Below, piece by piece: positions 21,016-26,037 of a DNA stretch of 26,037 bases. The stretch is from IMG/VR virus record IMGVR_UViG_3300009518_000015, positions 1 to 26,037 of that record; one strand, 5' to 3'. Below the pieces are notes generated by a model. That model ran no database searches. It worked only from the letters and a program-made list of their open reading frames with translations, and was not told the origin of the DNA. The translations under genes were made by a program, and so were the position numbers. Source of the stretch: a virus. How positions within the stretch are numbered: position 1 is the first letter of the stretch; each line of letters opens with the position of its first letter.

Positions 21016-23936
21016 TGGCACAACAAGGTGTAGCGCGAATTGTGTATTCACCCAAGTGCTGGGCGTTTGTGAAGAATACAAACGAAGAAATAATGGACCT
21101 CACGGAATATATAATTGGCGGAGAAATCCATCGACTACTTAATCAAGTATCCACCGCCAAGATAACATTGCGCAATCCAGACCGTATCTTTACTCGACCT
21201 GGAGAAGTAGCTTTCCACCCTCAAGACCCGATTACAATTTTTCTAGAGCGCACACCAGGACATCCTGTACAGGTCTTTACAGGTTTCTTAGACAAATCTC
21301 CGTACTATCAGATGCGCCCAGGTCCGATTACACTTGAAGCGTCATGTACTCTCAAGCGACTTCTCTATAACTGGTATCAGCTTGCACAACCATACACCCT
21401 TAGCCTGCTTGAAAACTTTGGCTGGGTTCAGGGCATACCTAATGAAACGGGAGAACCTGGCATTGGTCCTGGTGAGGTCGCTGGTCCAACATCGCCGACA
21501 ACAAAGAATACGACAACCAATAAATGGGAGGAAACGGTTGGTCAAGCGGGATTCAAAAATAGTACCAACGGAGTACCCTTTGGACTTGAAACGGAAGGTA
21601 AGTATTCATCGAATGATGGTGCCTTTGCCAACTTACTTTGGGCTATTCTTTATTTTATTGGCGATTGGCAAGATGAGAAGATTTGGATTGAGAATGTACC
21701 TGCTTCAGTACCTAAGCTAATCAACAAGCTATGGAACGACTATGAACAAAACGATAAAGACTCCCAAGCAATCATTACTCGTTTCTTTGAAGCAGCTATC
21801 GGTACACATTCTTATGGTAAAGGGGGAGGTCCAGGCGGAGGCGAAGGAAAAAACCAACCAACTGGAAATCTCACAACTCTCAAGCCAATTGTAGAAACAA
21901 TGACCGAAGAAGCAAACCGTTTTAATGTGCCACCTGAATTTGTTATCTGTACAGCTCTTTGCGAGGAGGGATTCGACCAAGAAGAGATAACTAAAGAAAG
22001 TGGAGGGGCTTTAGGATGGTTTCAATTTCAATTCAATGGCGCTCAAACCGATACTCCTTATTCGGGAAAGGGAAATAGCAAGTCATATACCCGCGAAGAA
22101 GCAATAGATACCTCTATTGCAACAGCGGCCTTTTGCAAGGCCGCTATATCCGTTGCGGCGGAAAACCCAAATCTAAAGATTGAAGGAAATTGGGAACAAT
22201 GGGCAACAAAGGTACAGGGTAGCGTAGGATATGCGGATCGTTGGAATACAGAACTTGCCAAGGCTAAGGGGTATGTATCACAGTATCCAATTTCCTCTAA
22301 ACCGCCATTATCAAAAGGGCTTGGCGAAGAAAATCCAGAAGAAATCCAACGCGCAGGTAAAAAAGAAAAGACAAGCGCTGGACAGAGGACTCGGCTCGAT
22401 GTAATGATTTCGCGAGCCTCTGAAATCAGTAACAAGAATTATCCTTACTCCTATGGAGGGGGACATCCTTCCGTTGGTACGCCTAGCATGGGCACCGAAC
22501 ATGAGTCTGGTGGGGCTCTAGTCAACGGATTTGACTGCTCTGGTTCAGTATTAGCCGTACTTGCCGCTGGAGGGTTTGTCCCAACAGGTTCATCATTTGG
22601 AACCTCTGGCGAAATGATGCATGTTTATGGCTCTATCGGTGAACCTGGACCAGGACCAAAGGGTAAAGGGGTAACGATTTATGCCAATAGTGAACATGAG
22701 TGGATGACTATCAATGGTCGTTATTTTAGTACGGGTTGGAATAAGAATCCAAAGGGAGGAGCGGGATGGGGAGGCGAACAAGAAAGTGAATGGCCGTCTA
22801 CAAGTGGAACTTATGAATCAATGCACCTAAGCGCTAAGCAACTTGAAGAACCTTATACAGGAGGACCAGCGCCGTCACTTGCGGGTACAGAAGGAGAAAC
22901 TGGAAGCGAAGCAGAACAGAAAGGCGCTAAAGGAGCCTCAATGCTTAGCGAAGCTACCGCTGCTGCGTTTGCTTCTAGGATGAGCCTGCCAAGCGAAGAA
23001 GAACGAATTAGAGCAGAGGCTTTTAAAGGTCAAAAGGCGCTCATGAATGCGCAGCCCCTTATGCCTTTTGTACAACAAGTTTGTGAATCCTCTTTACGTA
23101 GCTTTCAATCGTTGCCAAATGGAGACTTCTATGCCTTTTATCCCGATTATTTTGGCGAATTTGGTCATCATGATGCGTATTGGCTTATCTACGATATCGA
23201 GATACTTGATGGGGGTATAGAACTTAGCGATACCAACCTTGTGACACACGTTTTCTCTCTTGGAAACCCTATGTATCCTGCGCCCCCCTCAAGCACCCCA
23301 CTAGTACTCGAAGAGAAGGCAGGTGTTATGACCATCTTTGAAGCAATGGACTCGGAAGGTGTGCTTTACAATCTCGAACAAGAAGAAATTGACCAAAAGA
23401 GACCTGGCGTAGCTAACCTCATGAATAGTAAAGAGGCTGTTGAATTCCTTCAACGCTATGGACCTCGCGTATTAAAGGAATCCTATCCAATGGTTACGAG
23501 TACAATTTATGAGTGTCTCTTGGCATACCAACAGTTTCTTCTTGGTTGGTCGCGTCAATTCGAAACACCGTTTTCATTCACATTTATGCCCGAGCTATTT
23601 CCTGGAGGCAAGGTCGGATTCCCTGAGCACGGTATACAAATGTATATCGAGGAAGTTACGCATACTTGGGATACGACTAACGGATACCAAACATATGCCA
23701 AGCTTACTGCGCCATCGGTTCTTTACGTCAATGGTCAACCCTCTACGGAAACACAAGAATTACCACCAAATATGGTAGACGCGCTCATCGAGCCTCTTCG
23801 TAATGAAACAAAGAAAGAAGCTACGGCTCCACCACAACGACCTGCTCTACCTCAAAAGACAAAACCATCAAAAACAAATGCCGAAAATAGCAATGCTTTT
23901 GGCGGAAACAATGCGTTTCAGAAAACAGGATTCTAA
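21015..23936 (+). CDS. baseplate hub protein with lysozyme-like and NlpC/P60-like domains
   Basis: A 973-residue multi-domain tail protein. Residues 1-130 look like a hub domain ('EEIMDLTEYIIGGEIHRLLN'). Residues 285-425 resemble a lytic transglycosylase or lysozyme fold ('RFNVPPEFVICTALCEEGF' with Glu317 as candidate acid, 'GALGWFQFQ', 'GYADRWNTELAKAKGY'). Residues 455-605 resemble NlpC/P60: 'YPYSYGGGH', 'GFDCSGSVLAVL' with Cys508 and 'SEHEWMTI' with His561. Residues 680-930 return to a beta-rich hub-like region. Gly/Ser/Thr-rich linkers separate the parts. Such proteins open the cell wall during DNA entry, here possibly by cutting both glycan and peptide. The ATG follows GGAGGTGG and overlaps the previous stop. 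Confidence 0.8.
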   Translation: MAQQGVARIVYSPKCWAFVKNTNEEIMDLTEYIIGGEIHRLLNQVSTAKITLRNPDRIFTRPGEVAFHPQDPITIFLERTPGHPVQVFTGFLDKSPYYQMRPGPITLEASCTLKRLLYNWYQLAQPYTLSLLENFGWVQGIPNETGEPGIGPGEVAGPTSPTTKNTTTNKWEETVGQAGFKNSTNGVPFGLETEGKYSSNDGAFANLLWAILYFIGDWQDEKIWIENVPASVPKLINKLWNDYEQNDKDSQAIITRFFEAAIGTHSYGKGGGPGGGEGKNQPTGNLTTLKPIVETMTEEANRFNVPPEFVICTALCEEGFDQEEITKESGGALGWFQFQFNGAQTDTPYSGKGNSKSYTREEAIDTSIATAAFCKAAISVAAENPNLKIEGNWEQWATKVQGSVGYADRWNTELAKAKGYVSQYPISSKPPLSKGLGEENPEEIQRAGKKEKTSAGQRTRLDVMISRASEISNKNYPYSYGGGHPSVGTPSMGTEHESGGALVNGFDCSGSVLAVLAAGGFVPTGSSFGTSGEMMHVYGSIGEPGPGPKGKGVTIYANSEHEWMTINGRYFSTGWNKNPKGGAGWGGEQESEWPSTSGTYESMHLSAKQLEEPYTGGPAPSLAGTEGETGSEAEQKGAKGASMLSEATAAAFASRMSLPSEEERIRAEAFKGQKALMNAQPLMPFVQQVCESSLRSFQSLPNGDFYAFYPDYFGEFGHHDAYWLIYDIEILDGGIELSDTNLVTHVFSLGNPMYPAPPSSTPLVLEEKAGVMTIFEAMDSEGVLYNLEQEEIDQKRPGVANLMNSKEAVEFLQRYGPRVLKESYPMVTSTIYECLLAYQQFLLGWSRQFETPFSFTFMPELFPGGKVGFPEHGIQMYIEEVTHTWDTTNGYQTYAKLTAPSVLYVNGQPSTETQELPPNMVDALIEPLRNETKKEATAPPQRPALPQKTKPSKTNAENSNAFGGNNAFQKTGF

Positions 23937-24190
23937 TGGGACTCGGAGACCATGTAAACATACAACTCAAGCGCGGAGTGAAGATAATCACCTGCGACCC
24001 CTCTCAGCGCCTTATCGAAGCAGAAACTCGAAACGGCGAGGTAATATCTATCAACGCTTACTATTATACTCCCATTTTTCGTTGGCCTATGTCTGGAGAG
24101 TCATGGACCGTTCGTGAAGAAAATGGTTCATGGTTTCTAGAGGGTATTTATGAGGCACAGGAACCAACCGAAGAAAAAGGAATATCATGA
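23936..24190 (+). CDS. small OB-fold-like baseplate/spike protein
   Basis: An 84-residue beta-rich protein ('VNIQLKRGVKIITCDPSQ', 'YTPIFRWPMSGESWTV', 'SWFLEGIYE') that reads like the OB-fold N-terminal part of spike or gpV-type baseplate proteins, without the needle repeat. It overlaps the hub gene stop (TAATG) and the next start (ATGA). The role is inferred from context and strand pattern. Confidence 0.5.
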   Translation: MGLGDHVNIQLKRGVKIITCDPSQRLIEAETRNGEVISINAYYYTPIFRWPMSGESWTVREENGSWFLEGIYEAQEPTEEKGIS

Positions 24191-24558
24191 GTACAATCAT
24201 TGAAGCGGAACCCGGTGATGCGGTGATAAGTACAGCGAGTGGCCGAGTTTTACTAAATCAGCAAGGTAAACTAAGCTTGCTAATTAAAGAAGAAGCCAAA
24301 GCAGAAACAAAATGGGCTAAAAACTATACCGAAGTAAAACATATACGCAATTCTGAACAATTTTACAAAGTAGAAGCTGATACTTTTGTATTCTTGATAT
24401 CGAGTCAACCAATCGAACACATCTTCATAGGTACAGAAGAAATTCTAACGACGACACCGCGACTTGATAGCTACTCTTTTATATGCCCCAAGGGCAAAAG
24501 GTGGAAGGTAAAGACTGAAGGTACGCTTTATTCATCCTATCTTATTTTCGAATCATAG
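24187..24558 (+). CDS. hypothetical baseplate-region protein
   Basis: A 123-residue, beta-rich protein of unknown family ('DAVISTASGRVLLNQQGKL', 'QPIEHIFIGTEEILTTTPR', 'KGKRWKVKTEGTLYSSY'). It starts in an ATGA overlap with the preceding gene and has AAGGA upstream. The place between spike-like and gp25-like genes suggests a baseplate part. Confidence 0.6.
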   Translation: MSTIIEAEPGDAVISTASGRVLLNQQGKLSLLIKEEAKAETKWAKNYTEVKHIRNSEQFYKVEADTFVFLISSQPIEHIFIGTEEILTTTPRLDSYSFICPKGKRWKVKTEGTLYSSYLIFES

Positions 24559-24583
24559 ATGAAAACGACGTTGTAATAGACGA

Positions 24584-25036
24584 ATGTCATTCTCACTCGA
24601 ACTCAAAAATGGTGATCTCGGTCTGAGTGGTACCTCGTTTGGTACTGTAGTGAATGCCGCTAAGCTACAACAAGACCTAGTATGCGCCATTTTGACGCCG
24701 CTAGGGTTTGAGGAAAATCATCCTGAATTTGGTTCTATCTTAGAGGAAGACCTAATCAATCCAGAAACCACTGTTATCGGCACAAAAGACTTCAATCATG
24801 CCGCCGCCGTCGTACGCTCTGAGCTATTGCGCATCTGTCAGAACTACCAAGCTCAGCAAATTGCACGAAATGAAAATGACGCAATCAAATTCGGCAAGGC
24901 GACTCTCACGCCAGGAGAGATTTTACTTCGTGTAGTGGGAGTAAACTTTGCGGCCGCAGAAGACCACCTTATGTGTAACCTTGCCCTTGAAATCGGCAAC
25001 GATACATTAGAACTCAACATCCCCGTTTCTCAATGA
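24584..25036 (+). CDS. gp25-like baseplate wedge protein
   Basis: A 150-residue protein with the gp25/GPW pattern: 'SGTSFGTVVNAAKLQQDLVC', 'ILTPLGFEENHPEFGSILEE' and a C-terminal beta segment. In T4-like and P2-like phages this protein belongs to the baseplate wedge and contacts the sheath. The expected partner, a Baseplate_J protein, follows after the inserted HNH gene. TGTAAT lies 6 nt before the ATG. Confidence 0.85.
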   Translation: MSFSLELKNGDLGLSGTSFGTVVNAAKLQQDLVCAILTPLGFEENHPEFGSILEEDLINPETTVIGTKDFNHAAAVVRSELLRICQNYQAQQIARNENDAIKFGKATLTPGEILLRVVGVNFAAAEDHLMCNLALEIGNDTLELNIPVSQ

Positions 25037-25623
25037 CCGATATACAAACCAATAGTAAAACGTGTAAGGTTTTGGAATGTGATCGCGAGAATTCGCGACA
25101 AGGTTATTGTGCTGCTCATTATGCCCGTGTTTATACTCATGGAAATCCTCAATTAGATAAGCCTTTGAAGCCGTCTAAACCGTGCCAAGCTAAAGGTTGT
25201 GAAAGAAGAGTAGGTAGAGAAAAATATTGTAAAACTCATCAACGACGCATATACAAGTATGGAACACCAAAAGAGAATGAGCCAATTTTATCTCGGTTTT
25301 ATGGCAACGGTAAGATCAACACGGGATATCTAGAAATTTGTTCTCCTCCAGAACACCCTTTTTATCCTAGTCAGAAAATTTTAGAACATCGACTAATAAT
25401 GTCAGATTATTTGGGTCGCACATTACAAAATAACGAGACAGTTCATCATAAGAATGGAAATAAGCGAGACAATCGCCTTGAGAACCTTGAGCTTTGGTCT
25501 TCCCGTCATCCGAGAGGTCAAAAAGTTGAAGATCAAATCGTATATGCTCTTGAGATATTAGAGCAATACCGTAATCAAATTTCAGATGATATGTATTTAC
25601 GTCTACGAAAGATAATTGAATAA
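25033..25623 (+). CDS. HNH endonuclease inserted in the baseplate operon
   Basis: A 196-residue protein with two copies of a small zinc motif (C11/C16/C26/H29 and C51/C56/C66/H69, each ending in '.R.Y..G.P') followed by an HNH core: 'EHRLIMSDYLGR' (119-130), 'VHHKNGNKRDN' (137-147) and 'RLENLELWS'. This pattern belongs to HNH homing endonucleases. It starts in an ATGA overlap with gp25 and ends in a TAATG overlap with the Baseplate_J gene. The coding sequence looks AT-richer than its neighbours, supporting recent arrival. Confidence 0.87.
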   Translation: MTDIQTNSKTCKVLECDRENSRQGYCAAHYARVYTHGNPQLDKPLKPSKPCQAKGCERRVGREKYCKTHQRRIYKYGTPKENEPILSRFYGNGKINTGYLEICSPPEHPFYPSQKILEHRLIMSDYLGRTLQNNETVHHKNGNKRDNRLENLELWSSRHPRGQKVEDQIVYALEILEQYRNQISDDMYLRLRKIIE

Positions 25624-26037
25624 TGCCCGTCCTGAGTCAAAGTCAAATAGCTGAAGCTATGGTACAGCAGATTCGTCTGCTCAAGCCAACCATCTCTGCC
25701 GAAGTAGGAACGCCCGAGCGTCTTATATTCGATACAGTATCGAACGCCATCGCCGAAAGCTCTATCGACCTTATAGGGCTCCAGGAAGCTCTTAACGTGG
25801 ATAGCAAGTTTGGTGCAAACCTAACCAACTTCATGTCGCTCTTTGGATTCGAACGACAAAAGGCTACTATTGCTACGGGGTTTGTCAAGTTCAAGCGCAA
25901 TTCTCCCGCGACTGTCAATATCGTTATTCCATCTGGTGTAATCCTCAAGTCTCATATATCGACGGCTACAGATGGCATCCTGCCCGAATTCGTAACTACT
26001 TCAACGGTCACATTACATGTTGGTGAATCTGAAACAG
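25623..26037 (+). CDS. Baseplate_J-like protein (3' end outside the window)
   Basis: The first 138 codons of a baseplate wedge protein. The helical N-terminal part ('AIAESSIDLIGLQEALNVDS', 'NFMSLFGFERQKATIATGFV') and the following beta stretch ('ATVNIVIPSGVILKS') are typical of the gpJ/gp6-like family, as is its position after gp25. It starts in a TAATG overlap with the HNH gene and runs off the window. Confidence 0.85.
   Translation, partial: MPVLSQSQIAEAMVQQIRLLKPTISAEVGTPERLIFDTVSNAIAESSIDLIGLQEALNVDSKFGANLTNFMSLFGFERQKATIATGFVKFKRNSPATVNIVIPSGVILKSHISTATDGILPEFVTTSTVTLHVGESET

Overview
The window is a contiguous piece of a tailed bacteriophage (or prophage) genome with a contractile tail. 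The main evidence is the plus-strand gene order: major capsid protein, head-tail connector genes, tail sheath, tail tube, frameshifted tail chaperone, tape measure, baseplate hub with cell-wall-degrading domains, spike-like protein, gp25-like wedge protein and the start of a Baseplate_J protein. The host cannot be named. Seven minus-strand genes have a -10 box only 6-7 nt from their start codon, which is the layout of leaderless genes. Leaderless genes are common in actinobacteria and Deinococcus-Thermus, so such a host is plausible but unproven. The window has medium GC by eye, and no tRNA, rRNA or CRISPR array was seen.

Layout. 1-1175: major capsid gene and a terminator. 1147-4043 (minus, island 1): an HNH nuclease fused to a Mom-like DNA-modification domain, two paralogous small Cys-rich proteins with strong promoters, and a papain-like protein. 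4153-5270 (plus): a putative head protein and a small coupled gene. 5267-7416 (minus, island 2): an operon of overlapping genes encoding a metallophosphatase, two single-span membrane peptides, a helix-turn-helix-like protein and an unknown protein, plus one upstream gene. 7458-15281 (plus): connector, neck and tail-completion genes, sheath, tube with an intein, and tail chaperone with a -1 frameshift signal. A free-standing HNH gene lies at 8613-9041. 15278-17041 (minus, island 3): an MT-A70 adenine methyltransferase, three tiny genes each driven by a copy of one repeated promoter unit, and an HNH-type endonuclease. 17086-26037 (plus): tape measure to baseplate, with another HNH gene between gp25 and Baseplate_J.

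The plus-strand genes build the head, tail and baseplate. The three minus-strand islands look like accessory cargo with their own promoters. They carry two predicted DNA-adenine modification enzymes (Mom-like and MT-A70), a phosphatase, a protease-like protein, membrane peptides and nucleases, a mix that suggests protection from host defence or interference with the host. Points most worth a second look are the HNH-Mom fusion, the triplicated leaderless promoter unit with tiny membrane peptides, and a related beta-rich module inserted in three consecutive structural proteins (connector, tail completion, sheath).
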